From: Roseibium aestuarii
GTDB taxonomy: Bacteria; Pseudomonadota; Alphaproteobacteria; Rhizobiales; Stappiaceae
Direction of reading: 5' to 3'
Assembly: GCF_008477545.1 (NCBI RefSeq)
Contig: NZ_VORA01000004.1
Span: forward strand, 124,001 to 188,000
DNA length: 64,000 nucleotides
In this document: in pieces, positions 8,098-15,955 of the stretch
Layout: every line of letters starts with the position of its first letter
How positions within the stretch are numbered: the first letter of the stretch is position 1
Notes under the pieces: generated by a model
Told to the model about the DNA's origin: nothing
The model's database searches: none
What the model saw: the letters and a program-made list of their open reading frames with translations, nothing else
Made by a program: the position numbers and the translations under genes

Positions 8098-9420
8098 TCA
8101 AGCCTTCTCCGTCAGCGCGCGGAGATCCTGCGCGAATTTCGAGATACCCTGCAGCACCAGCAGCAGGCCGCCCAGAACCATGACCCACTTCATGGGCCAC
8201 AGCGGCACTTCCCATTCGTTGAAGCTGATCTCGCCCCAGCGGATGTTCGGATCGGTCCACTGCGCCAGATTGAGCGAGGCGATCATGTCGCCGAAGCTCA
8301 TGGAGCCGCGGGCCCAGTCGGAGATTACGGAATTGCCGGTCGGCACGGCGATCGCGTCGAAGGCAAAGATCCACGACGTGACGAGCAGGGTGCCGGCGAA
8401 GATGAAGAAGAAGACCGAGGTCAGCAGGTCGACGAGCGCCTTGCGGCGCTTCGACAGCGGTGCATAGAAGATGTCCACCCGCACATGGGCTTCCGTCAGC
8501 GCCGCATAGGCCCCGGCGATCAGATACTGCATCCCGAACATGAGATACATGGCTTCATGGGCCCAGTTGGTCGGGCTGCCGAAGACATAGCGGCTCATGA
8601 CTTCGAAATAATAGACGATCACCGCGATCACCGCCCAGTAGCTGACGAACTCACCGCAATAAAGCGAGAGCTTGTCGAGCTTGCCCGTCCAGCCGGTCGA
8701 GACGAAGCGGCTGTCCTCCTGGCGTTCCGCCGCCTCGATTTCCTTGAGCTTCAGCTCCTCCGGCGTGAGCGCACGCTCGGGCGGAATGTTGTCATTGGCC
8801 CGGCGAACAAGCCCGGGAAGCAGGAAGATGTCGATCAGCACGCCGGCCATCAGCAGCCAGAAGGCGTATTTCGCAACATTCGACCACTTGGCCAGATCCG
8901 CCTCGCTGGTTTCCAGCAGGGGGCGGGCGGCCGTTAGGTCGCCTTCGGCCTCGCTCACCCGTTCCCGGCCCTGTTCGATGCGCTGTTCGGCACGGCGCAG
9001 GTCCCGGTCGGCCCGCCGCGCGGCCATGGATCCCTGTTCGGCGGCCTGAACGGCGGCCTGAAGCGACGGAAGGTCGGCCTCGGCGGTCTTCACCCGCTCG
9101 CTCTCGCGCTCCAGCACCCGCTCGGCCTGACGCACCAGATTGGCGTTGTCAGAATAGACGGACCGGGCGTCATGGCCCTGGGAATTGGCATAGAGAATGA
9201 CGATGAAGACCGGGATGTAGACCAACCCGATCATGCTTTTCACGTAAAGACGGTGAAGGCCGAGAATCCCGCCGGTCACCAGAATGAAATAGCCGAGCAC
9301 GAGCGAATAGCGCCGCTCTTTCGGCTTGGGCCGCTTGGCGAGACTGGCGGCAATGATCGGAAAGATGATCAGGCCGAGCCAGTAGGCCCAGTGCGGCAGG
9401 GTGAAATCGATATGAGGCAT
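8098..9420 (-). CDS. dctQ: TRAP small permease (DctQ) with TM2-like and coiled-coil N-terminal extension
   Basis: The small integral subunit of the TRAP transporter. DctQ proteins normally have about 160-200 residues; this one has 440. The DctQ four-helix domain occupies roughly residues 250-430 (with YVFGSPTNWAHEAMYLMFGM and EAHVRVDIFYAPLS). The extra part has a membrane segment at ~13-27, a TM2-like hairpin at ~40-78 containing GGILGLHRLYV, an Ala/Glu/Arg-rich coiled coil at ~95-185, and another membrane segment at ~190-212. No frameshift is visible and the frame is open from ATG 9420, so this is a true fusion. The extension's role is unknown; it could scaffold or regulate the transporter. 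Confidence 0.9.
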   Translation of the reverse strand: MPHIDFTLPHWAYWLGLIIFPIIAASLAKRPKPKERRYSLVLGYFILVTGGILGLHRLYVKSMIGLVYIPVFIVILYANSQGHDARSVYSDNANLVRQAERVLERESERVKTAEADLPSLQAAVQAAEQGSMAARRADRDLRRAEQRIEQGRERVSEAEGDLTAARPLLETSEADLAKWSNVAKYAFWLLMAGVLIDIFLLPGLVRRANDNIPPERALTPEELKLKEIEAAERQEDSRFVSTGWTGKLDKLSLYCGEFVSYWAVIAVIVYYFEVMSRYVFGSPTNWAHEAMYLMFGMQYLIAGAYAALTEAHVRVDIFYAPLSKRRKALVDLLTSVFFFIFAGTLLVTSWIFAFDAIAVPTGNSVISDWARGSMSFGDMIASLNLAQWTDPNIRWGEISFNEWEVPLWPMKWVMVLGGLLLVLQGISKFAQDLRALTEKA

Positions 9421-9465
9421 GCCTCTGGCTTCCCTAAGGGTAGGAGCGGGCGTCCGAGGCGAATG

Positions 9466-9493
9466 GGGCCCGCGCAGTTGCCTGCGCGGGCCC
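9466..9493 (-). terminator. GC-rich hairpin after dctP (attenuator or mRNA stabiliser)
   Basis: A perfect 11-bp stem, GGGCCCGCGCA and TGCGCGGGCCC, with a 6-base loop, lies between the binding-protein gene and dctQM. There is no U-tract in the transcribed direction. It would fit partial termination or 3'-end protection, giving more binding protein than permease. Confidence 0.65.
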
Positions 9494-9531
9494 GCGGTCC
9501 CCGGGCGCGCTGGGGCGCAAAAGGAACGTGA

Positions 9532-10638
9532 TCAGAGCTTGAGCTCGAGTCCTTCGACCAGCTCGGGCGAGACGTAGCCGAGCGACCCGGACATCATGTA
9601 GTCCAGCTGGATCTTGAAGACCCGGGCGCTGTCCTTGTCGCGGTTCGCGTAGTTGAACCAGATCGGCACGGCGACCTCGGTCATCAGCTCCACGTCGTCC
9701 TGGCTGAGGCGGGTGATCTCGGTGCCGTCGGCCTCGAACTTGGCCCAGGCTTCCTGGTCTGCCTTCTGGATCGCCGCGTGATGCATGTCGGAGTAGACGT
9801 GGGTTTCCATTTCCACGAACTGCTGCATCTGCGGGCTGAGCTTGTTCCAGGCGCCCATGCCCACGGTGATGTCCATGATGTCCACCGGCTGGTAGAGGGA
9901 CATGAAGCCCGGAGGGCCCATGGAGATGTATTTGGTCACCTGGGAGAAGCCGAGGGCGTAGTTCACCGCCGGGCCCACATAGTCGGCCACGTCGATGGTG
10001 CCCTTTTCCAGCGCCGGGAAGATTTCAGATCCCGGAAGAACGGTGGTTTCCGCGCCCAGCTCGCTGAAGACTTCGGCCACCATGCCGCCCGGCAGACGCA
10101 TCTTGCGGCCACGGAAGTCATCGATGGAGCGGATCGGCACCTTGGAGTGGATGATGTTCGGACCGTGATGCACGGGGCCGACGAAATGCATGCCCTGGGC
10201 CGCATAGAGCTCGCGGGCAATCTCGAGACCGCCCAGCCCGTAGTAGAAGACGTCGAACTCATGCGGGTTGCGCAGGCCCAGCGGGATCGAGGTCAGGAAG
10301 GTGGCGGCGGGAATGATCCCCTGTGCGTAGATGGTGAAGGGGTTCACCGCGTCCAGCACGCCGTTCTTCACCGCGTCGAAGAGCTGGAAGTCCCCCACCA
10401 CGTCATTGGCGCCGAAGGGCTGGAAGGCGAGTTCGCCCCCGGTCTTCTCGACGATGGTCGCACACCAGTCCTTGAAGATCTGGAGACCGGCGCCACCGGG
10501 CCAGCTGGTCTGGATCTTCCAGGTGGTCGTCTGCGCCTGTGCCGAGGCAATGTGCGGGGCGGCAAGGGTTGCAGCACCGGCGGCACCGGCGCCGGCAAGG
10601 CTCCGCAGAGCCTGTCTGCGCGTTGCAAGCTGTTTCAT
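9532..10638 (-). CDS. dctP: TRAP transporter substrate-binding protein (DctP family)
   Basis: Periplasmic receptor of the TRAP system. I chose ATG at 10638 because GGGAGG sits just upstream and the protein then begins with a twin-arginine-type signal (ATRRQALRSLAGAG ... SAQA, about residues 1-33); the frame stays open further upstream but that part has no signal-peptide logic. The 368-residue product resembles the 2-oxo-acid/lactate branch of DctP proteins (TakP-like), with WKIQTSWPGG near the mature N-terminus and KMRLPGGMVAEVFSELGA around the substrate Arg region. Substrate assignment is an inference. It is the first gene of the dctPQM operon. Confidence 0.9.
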   Translation of the reverse strand: MKQLATRRQALRSLAGAGAAGAATLAAPHIASAQAQTTTWKIQTSWPGGAGLQIFKDWCATIVEKTGGELAFQPFGANDVVGDFQLFDAVKNGVLDAVNPFTIYAQGIIPAATFLTSIPLGLRNPHEFDVFYYGLGGLEIARELYAAQGMHFVGPVHHGPNIIHSKVPIRSIDDFRGRKMRLPGGMVAEVFSELGAETTVLPGSEIFPALEKGTIDVADYVGPAVNYALGFSQVTKYISMGPPGFMSLYQPVDIMDITVGMGAWNKLSPQMQQFVEMETHVYSDMHHAAIQKADQEAWAKFEADGTEITRLSQDDVELMTEVAVPIWFNYANRDKDSARVFKIQLDYMMSGSLGYVSPELVEGLELKL

Positions 10639-10996
10639 GTTTTCCTCCCATTCGGCCAGGAAGGAGAAACGGCGGGCAGGTATTGCGGAACATGAACGCC
10701 CTCCGGTCCTCCAACCGTCGGATGTCGACATTCCCTGCCCAGTGATTGTTCTGGGTCGCCGTGCGCTCCTCCAAGCTCCGGCGGGACAATCACTTGAAGC
10801 CTCCCTAGCGTGAACCAGTCTACAGCAGTTGCTCCTCCTCGCAAGCGGCAGTCGGTTTTGAGACATCTTTGCTTTCAGGGAACAAATGCGCTTGGTATTA
10901 CTGTCGAAATCGCCAAGCCGTAACGGGATTGATGCGGCGGGCGGCTTGGCCGGGCAAGAGCCGGGGACCAGTCGAGAGACCATGGAAGGGGAGCAC
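10639..10996. other. Divergent intergenic region dctP / LprI-like gene
   Basis: About 360 bases between divergent genes. It must hold the promoters of both, but I recognise no clear promoter hexamers, operator or RNA element. An upstream in-frame extension of the plus-strand gene (from 10886) exists but lacks a ribosome-binding site. Confidence 0.5.
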
Positions 10997-11788
10997 ATGA
11001 CGATGTGGATGCCGATGCGCGGAGCGATCCGCCTGCTGCCCCTTGCGGCGCTGGTCCTTGCGTCGCTGGTCTGGGCCGCGCCCGTGCAGGCGGGGGAGGC
11101 GACGGCCGATCCGTTCCGTGCCGGCCCCTCCTTCGATTGCGCCCGGGCCGCGACCCCGGACGAGAGGGCCATCTGCGCCGATCCCCTGCTCTCTGCGATC
11201 GACCGGACGGCCGCCGAAGCCTATGGCACCTATCAGGGCGAGTTCCTGCACCGGGACGAGGTCGCCCGGCGCTTTCTCTCCGACCGGGCGCTCTGCGGCG
11301 AGGACCGCGCCTGTCTGGCCGGGGTGATGAGCCGCGCTTACACCACCTATCTGGATGTGATGGAAGGCAAGGTCGCCCGCTGGATCGACCGTTACGCCGA
11401 GGCGCTGGTGGCGGCCAAGGCGCAGGGGCTTGCCGAGGATGCGCTCCGGTCGCGCTCAGCCTGGCTTCAACGCGCCCCGCAAGTCGTTGGCCAATGTGCC
11501 CTGACCCGCATTGCCGAAGTCACGACCCGGTTCGGTGCGCCCGCCAGCTGGGAGAACGAGAGCGAGGGTACGGCCATCCGCTATGAGAACGAGATCTGGC
11601 AGGTGTCCTATGATCGGGTGGGTCTCGATGAGGCGCAGGCCGGTCACCGTGTTGTTCTCTGCCTCGTGAGCCGGCCGCATGACTGTCCGGAAGGCGACAC
11701 GCGCGGGGTTCTCTACTACACGCTCGACGTGGATGCCCGCCGCGACTGGGTGCTCGGCGACAGCCAGCATTTCTGTGGTGGCGCCTGA
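10997..11788 (+). CDS. Secreted LprI/DUF1311-like protein
   Basis: A probable periplasmic protein of 263 residues. ATG at 10997 is preferred over the upstream in-frame start because GGAAGGGGAG lies just before it and a typical signal peptide follows (RLLPLAALVLASLVWAAPVQAG, split here as RLLPLAALVLASLVW and AAPVQAG, residues ~10-32). Residues ~40-110 match the LprI/YecT-type domain (FDCARAATPDERAICADP, ALCGEDRACLAGVM, cysteine pairs), a family that includes lysozyme inhibitors. The remaining ~140 residues, with further cysteines, are not recognised. It stands alone, divergent from dctP; its role may be envelope protection. Confidence 0.75.
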   Translation: MTMWMPMRGAIRLLPLAALVLASLVWAAPVQAGEATADPFRAGPSFDCARAATPDERAICADPLLSAIDRTAAEAYGTYQGEFLHRDEVARRFLSDRALCGEDRACLAGVMSRAYTTYLDVMEGKVARWIDRYAEALVAAKAQGLAEDALRSRSAWLQRAPQVVGQCALTRIAEVTTRFGAPASWENESEGTAIRYENEIWQVSYDRVGLDEAQAGHRVVLCLVSRPHDCPEGDTRGVLYYTLDVDARRDWVLGDSQHFCGGA

Positions 11789-12229
11789 CACCGGCCCCTC
11801 GTCCCTGATACGCCGGCAAAAGACCCTGCTGCGATTCTAGGCATTATTGCTTATTTTTTGAGCGAGGCGCAGGGTGAGGAAGCGCCTGTCGCGGCTCCCG
11901 TTCGGCGACGGGCGGAAATCCTGCGGGTTTCTCAATCCGACCGGGCGCATGACCTGCCGGGGGGTTTTTCCGCCCCTTCCGGAGGATGCAAGCCACGGGT
12001 GGTCGTCGCGGCACTGCACGACCCTTGGGCGTGGCGATTCTTTGTGCGTGCGCAACATTGACAATTCTGGCGGGCTTCGCGATGCTGATTATTACATAGC
12101 GGCCTCACGTGCCGCACGGCAATTGCGCCCCGATCTTTCGCGTGCCCCCACCGGGCAGCGGGTCGGGGTTTTTTTATGCCTGATGTCCGGCGGATCCCGA
12201 TCCGCCTCATCGGGCCGGAGAGGCGGGAC
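11789..12229. other. Leader/promoter region of the amide operon
   Basis: About 440 bases without a gene. A consensus -35 hexamer TTGACA lies at 12058-12063; the -10 is not clear. The transcribed leader then contains a short GC stem-loop (12099-12115) and an intrinsic terminator (12145-12175). A 7-bp hairpin GGCGGAT/ATCCGCC follows at 12189-12206, before the amiC start. Confidence 0.6.
12145..12175 (+). terminator. Leader terminator upstream of amiC (probable AmiR antitermination target)
   Basis: The stem pairs CCCC-ACC with GGT-GGGG around one C/C mismatch, with an 8-base loop (12145-12168), followed by seven T residues (12169-12175). It lies before any gene of the operon, so it would block expression unless bypassed. 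A competing stem TGCCC/GGGCA (12143-12147 with 12153-12157) overlaps the terminator's left arm. The operon itself encodes an ANTAR antiterminator, so control of this site by AmiR is a reasonable inference. I could not identify the twin hexaloop ANTAR motif by eye. Confidence 0.7.
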
Positions 12230-13453
12230 ATGACGGACAGGGTCATTCCGATCGGCGTTTTATTTTCCAGCACCGGGTCCTACTCGGTGATTGGCCGTGA
12301 GGGCCACGAGGGCGCGATGACCGCCATCGCGGAAGTGAATGCCTCCGACCTCTTCGACTTCACCTTCGAGGCGGTCGCCGCCGACCCTGCCTGCCGCGCC
12401 GAGCAATACGCCGTGCTCGCGAACCGCATGCTGGGTCAGGACAGGTGCCGCCACATCATCGGCTGTCAGACCTCCTGGAGCCGCAAGGAACTGCTGCCCG
12501 TGCTGGAGCGCCATCAGGGCCTGCTCTGGTATTCCGTGCCCTATGAAGGGTTCGAGAGCCATGACCGGGTGATCTATTCCGGCGCCTGCCCGAACCAGAA
12601 CGTGGTGCCGCTCTTTGCACAGATCCTGCCCCATTACGGCAAGCGCGCCTTCCTGCTCGGTTCCAACTACATCTGGGGCTGGGAGATGAACCGCATCGCC
12701 CGCGAGCTGCTGGCCGCCGAGGATGGCGCCGTGCTGGGCGAGCGCTATGTGGCGCTGGGCGATGTGGAGATCGACCATCTGATCGCCGAGATCTGCGACA
12801 CCCGGCCGGACTTCATCTTCAACAATCTGATCGGGGACAGCAGCTACGCCTTCCTGCGTGCCCTGCGCCGTCTGGGCGAGGCGGATCCGGCCTTCAGTGC
12901 CGACGTGATGCCGGTGCTGAGCTGCAACCTGACAGAAGCCGAGCTGCCGATCATCGGCAAGGCGGCCGAAGGGGTCATCTCCACCGCCTCCTATTTCGAG
13001 AGCGCGGCCTACCCGAAGAACCGGGAGTTCGTTCAGCGGATGCACGCGCTGCGCGGGCGCTCGCGCGGTGTGTCGGCCATGTTCACCGGGCCCTATCAGG
13101 CGGTCTGGGCCTTGGCTCAGGCAATCCAGACCTGCGGCTCGCCGGATCCGGACATCGTTCGCGACATCCTGCCGACCCTGCCCCTGCCGACACCCGTCGG
13201 CGATTTGACGATCGACCGCTCCACCCAGCATGCCACGCTCACGCCCTTCATCGGGGTGGTGGAAAGCGCCGAGGCTCTGGGAGATGTGAAGGCCGGTTTC
13301 CGCATGCTCAATCCGCAGGCCCGCCGCCTCGCGCCCGACCCCTATCTGGTCAACCTGAATGCGGAGCGTCAGGAACGCGATTTCGCCGCGCCCATGCGCT
13401 CGGGGAAGGAGCCGGACGAGCCCGGCCGCAGCTTTCTGAGGGTGGTCAAATGA
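12230..13453 (+). CDS. amiC: AmiC-like cytoplasmic amide sensor (periplasmic-binding-protein fold)
   Basis: A ligand-binding protein of the branched-chain amino acid/amide (Peripla_BP) group. In Pseudomonas AmiC binds short-chain amides in the cytoplasm and holds AmiR inactive. The 407-residue product starts at ATG 12230 (AGGCGGG upstream) with VIPIGVLFSSTGSYSVIGREG, so it has no signal peptide. That fits a cytoplasmic sensor rather than a transporter receptor. Its stop overlaps the start of the ANTAR-domain gene by four bases, the arrangement expected for amiC-amiR. The ATG at 12176, abutting the terminator U-tract, has no ribosome-binding site and was not used. Confidence 0.88.
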   Translation: MTDRVIPIGVLFSSTGSYSVIGREGHEGAMTAIAEVNASDLFDFTFEAVAADPACRAEQYAVLANRMLGQDRCRHIIGCQTSWSRKELLPVLERHQGLLWYSVPYEGFESHDRVIYSGACPNQNVVPLFAQILPHYGKRAFLLGSNYIWGWEMNRIARELLAAEDGAVLGERYVALGDVEIDHLIAEICDTRPDFIFNNLIGDSSYAFLRALRRLGEADPAFSADVMPVLSCNLTEAELPIIGKAAEGVISTASYFESAAYPKNREFVQRMHALRGRSRGVSAMFTGPYQAVWALAQAIQTCGSPDPDIVRDILPTLPLPTPVGDLTIDRSTQHATLTPFIGVVESAEALGDVKAGFRMLNPQARRLAPDPYLVNLNAERQERDFAAPMRSGKEPDEPGRSFLRVVK

Positions 13454-14061
13454 GACTGAAGGCCTTCAAGACACCGAATTTCCGCGGCCTGCACGCCGTC
13501 GTGCTGCACCGGCCCCACACGGATCTCGACCGGCTGACCCGGCAGCTGGAGCGGCTCGGCATGGTGGTGACCTGCGCCTGGCCTGCCCTGGCAGCCGAGC
13601 ATCGCGACGCGGACATCGTACTCTTCGATGCGGACATGGGTCACGAGGAGCAGTTCCCCTGGCCCCAGTCCGAGCTGCCCATGCCCATGGTCGCCCTCAT
13701 CGGCTCGGAAGCGCCGGGCCGGGTGGAATGGGCGATCCAGCGCGGTGCCGGAGCACACCTCAGCAAGCCGGTCGGCTCGACGGGCGTCTTCGGCGCTCTC
13801 GTGGTGGCGGTCCGGTCCTTCCAGACCCACTGGGAATCCGTGAACCGGATTTCCGATCTGGAATCCAGGCTCGCGCGCCGGCCCAACGTGGTGGAGGCGG
13901 TGCTCTTCCTCATGGACGTGCACAAGTGCGGATCGGAAGAGGCCTACGGCCACCTCAGGTCCCTGGCCATGACGGGCCGGGTGTCGATCGAGGATGCCGC
14001 GGATGCGCTGGTGGATCAGGCCCGCGGACGCAATTCGGAAATCAAGCGGGGAAGGGAATGA
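13450..14061 (+). CDS. amiR: AmiR-like ANTAR-domain transcription antiterminator
   Basis: An RNA-binding regulator that prevents termination in the leader of amide operons. The 203-residue product has a pseudo-receiver domain (about residues 10-125, LHAVVLHRPHTDLDRL ... without a canonical phospho-Asp pocket), a coiled coil near 130-145 (SVNRISDLESRLARR), and a C-terminal ANTAR domain at ~145-195 (VEAVLFLMDVHKCGSEEAYG, RVSIEDAADALVDQ). Length agrees with Pseudomonas AmiR. It overlaps amiC (ATGA) and the following permease gene (ATGA), so sensor, antiterminator and transporter are translationally coupled. Confidence 0.88.
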   Translation: MRLKAFKTPNFRGLHAVVLHRPHTDLDRLTRQLERLGMVVTCAWPALAAEHRDADIVLFDADMGHEEQFPWPQSELPMPMVALIGSEAPGRVEWAIQRGAGAHLSKPVGSTGVFGALVVAVRSFQTHWESVNRISDLESRLARRPNVVEAVLFLMDVHKCGSEEAYGHLRSLAMTGRVSIEDAADALVDQARGRNSEIKRGRE

Positions 14062-14957
14062 GCGTGGTCGAAATCGCCGTGACACAAGCACCGGCGCAAG
14101 AGGTGGAGAAGGGAGCCTTCGCGCGTCTTCTGACGCGAAAGCTCGCCCTCTTTGCCCTCGTTCTCATCGCCGTCATCGTCGGTGCCGCGCTCTTCGCGCC
14201 CTGGGTCGCGCCATTTGATCCGAACGAACAGTTCTTCGAGGGCCTGACCCTGGAAGGCGCGCCACTTCCGCCCGGCGCCACCTTCTGGCTCGGGACCGAC
14301 CTTCTGGGGCGTGACCTGCTGTCCCGCCTGATCTACGGGGCGCAGACCTCGCTCATCATCGGCGTGGTGGCCAACGGAGTTGCCGCTCTGGTCGGCGCAT
14401 CGGTCGGCATTCTGGCCGGCTTCTTCCGGGGCTGGGTCGAGACCGTGCTCATGCGCTTCACCGATCTGATGATGGCCTTCCCCGCCCTGCTGCTCGCGAT
14501 CACCCTGGCCGCTCTCTTCCGTCCGTCGCTCTGGATCGTGGCCATGGTGATCGCCATGGTGAACTGGGTGCAGATGGCGCGCGTGGTCTATACGGAGACC
14601 CGCTCCCTGTCCGAGCGCGAGTTCATCACCGCCGAGCGCTCCATGGGGGCCGGGACCTTCCGCATCCTCTTCCGCCACATCCTGCCACACCTGCTGTCGT
14701 CCATTCTGGTCTTCGGAACACTCGGCATTTCGACCACGGTGCTGCTGGAGGCGACGCTGAGCTATCTCGGCATCGGCGTGCAGCCGCCCACCCCCTCCTG
14801 GGGCAACATCATCTACGAGAACCAGACCTACTTCACCTCCGCGCCCTGGCTCGTCTTCTTCCCCGGGCTTGCGATCATCGCGCTGGCTCTCGGCTTCAAC
14901 CTGCTCGGCGACGCCCTGCGCGAGGTGCTCGACCCGACCCAGAAGGGGAGGCACTGA
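14058..14957 (+). CDS. Dipeptide-type ABC permease (DppC family)
   Basis: Inner-membrane permease of a peptide/nickel-type importer. The 299-residue product begins at ATG 14058, overlapping the amiR stop; the longer open frame upstream is an artefact of amiR in another frame. It has an N-terminal OppC_N segment with one membrane helix (~28-48), then the permease core with TFWLGTDLLGRDLLSRLIYG and a characteristic ATPase-docking loop (TAERSMGAGTFRILFRHILP). Placed between amiR and the second permease, it probably takes up amides or amide-containing oligomers. Confidence 0.92.
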   Translation: MSVVEIAVTQAPAQEVEKGAFARLLTRKLALFALVLIAVIVGAALFAPWVAPFDPNEQFFEGLTLEGAPLPPGATFWLGTDLLGRDLLSRLIYGAQTSLIIGVVANGVAALVGASVGILAGFFRGWVETVLMRFTDLMMAFPALLLAITLAALFRPSLWIVAMVIAMVNWVQMARVVYTETRSLSEREFITAERSMGAGTFRILFRHILPHLLSSILVFGTLGISTTVLLEATLSYLGIGVQPPTPSWGNIIYENQTYFTSAPWLVFFPGLAIIALALGFNLLGDALREVLDPTQKGRH

Positions 14958-14960
14958 CCC

Positions 14961-15881
14961 ATGGGCAGCTACGTCCTGCGCCGCGCCCTGCAGTCGCTCC
15001 TGATCCTGCTCGGCATCTCCTTCTTCACCTTCGTGCTGCTCTATCTGATCCCGGCCGACCCGGCGCGGCAGATCGCGGGCCGCTCGGCGACCACCCAGAC
15101 GGTCGAGAACATCCGTGAGCAGCTGGGCCTGAACCTGCCCTTCTACGAGCAGTATTTCCGCTATCTGTCTGGCCTCGTTCAGGGCGATCTCGGCCGCTCC
15201 TATCTGCAGAAGACGGAAGTGGGCGAGCTGATCGCCTCGCGCCTGCCCGCAACCCTGCTGCTCATGGTCGGGGCCATTGTCTGCGAGCTGCTCATCGGCC
15301 TCACCATGGGGCTCGTGGCGGCGCTCCGGCGCAACACGCCCACCGACACCTCGCTCATGGTGCTGTCCTTCGTCGGGGTCTCCTCGCCGCAATTCGTGAT
15401 CGGCATCCTGCTGCTTTATGTCTTCGCGGTGAAGCTGGGCTGGTTCCCGATCGGCGGCTACGGCACCTTCATGCACATGGTCCTGCCCTCGCTGACCCTC
15501 GGGTTCCTGGGGGCCGGCTGGTACTCCCGCATGATGCGCTCGTCGATGATCGACGTTCTGCGCCAGGACTTCATCCGCACGGCCCGCGCCAAGGGCCTGA
15601 AGCGCTGGCAGGTTCTCTTCGGCCACGCGTTGCCCAACGCGCTCTTGCCCATCATCGCCATGATCGGCATCGACATCGGCCTCTTCATGAGTGGCATCGT
15701 CGTGGTGGAGAGCGTGTTCGGCTGGCCGGGCATCGGCCAGCTCGCTTGGCAGGCCATTCAGCGCGTCGACATTCCCATCATCATGGGCGTCACCCTCGTG
15801 TCCGCCTTCGCGATCGTCCTCGGCAACTTCCTCGCCGATCTGGTCGCTCCCCTCATTGATCCCAGGATCAAGCTGCGCTGA
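14961..15881 (+). CDS. Dipeptide-type ABC permease (DppB family)
   Basis: The partner permease of the preceding gene, 306 residues with six predicted helices. It shows the DppB N-terminus (VLRRALQSLLILLGISFFTF), the loop LIPADPARQIAG, and the EAA docking motif (TARAKGLKRWQVLFGHALPN). It begins 3 bases after the DppC-type stop, so it is co-translated. It forms the heterodimeric channel with that protein; the ATPase is encoded further downstream at 18579. Confidence 0.92.
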   Translation: MGSYVLRRALQSLLILLGISFFTFVLLYLIPADPARQIAGRSATTQTVENIREQLGLNLPFYEQYFRYLSGLVQGDLGRSYLQKTEVGELIASRLPATLLLMVGAIVCELLIGLTMGLVAALRRNTPTDTSLMVLSFVGVSSPQFVIGILLLYVFAVKLGWFPIGGYGTFMHMVLPSLTLGFLGAGWYSRMMRSSMIDVLRQDFIRTARAKGLKRWQVLFGHALPNALLPIIAMIGIDIGLFMSGIVVVESVFGWPGIGQLAWQAIQRVDIPIIMGVTLVSAFAIVLGNFLADLVAPLIDPRIKLR

Positions 15882-15955
15882 GGCGCAACCCCGGGCCGGC
15901 AAGCACCCGAACAAGAGCGCACCGGACCACAGACACCGAACCGGAGGTATTTGAA

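Noticed and set aside
7149-8183. Long plus-strand frame over dctM
   Set aside because: His/Asp/Arg-rich antisense shadow of the TRAP permease.
12085-12175. Canonical ANTAR twin hexaloop RNA
   Set aside because: I scanned for stems closing loops with A at position 1 and G at 4; candidates lacked flanking complementarity, so only the terminator is reported.
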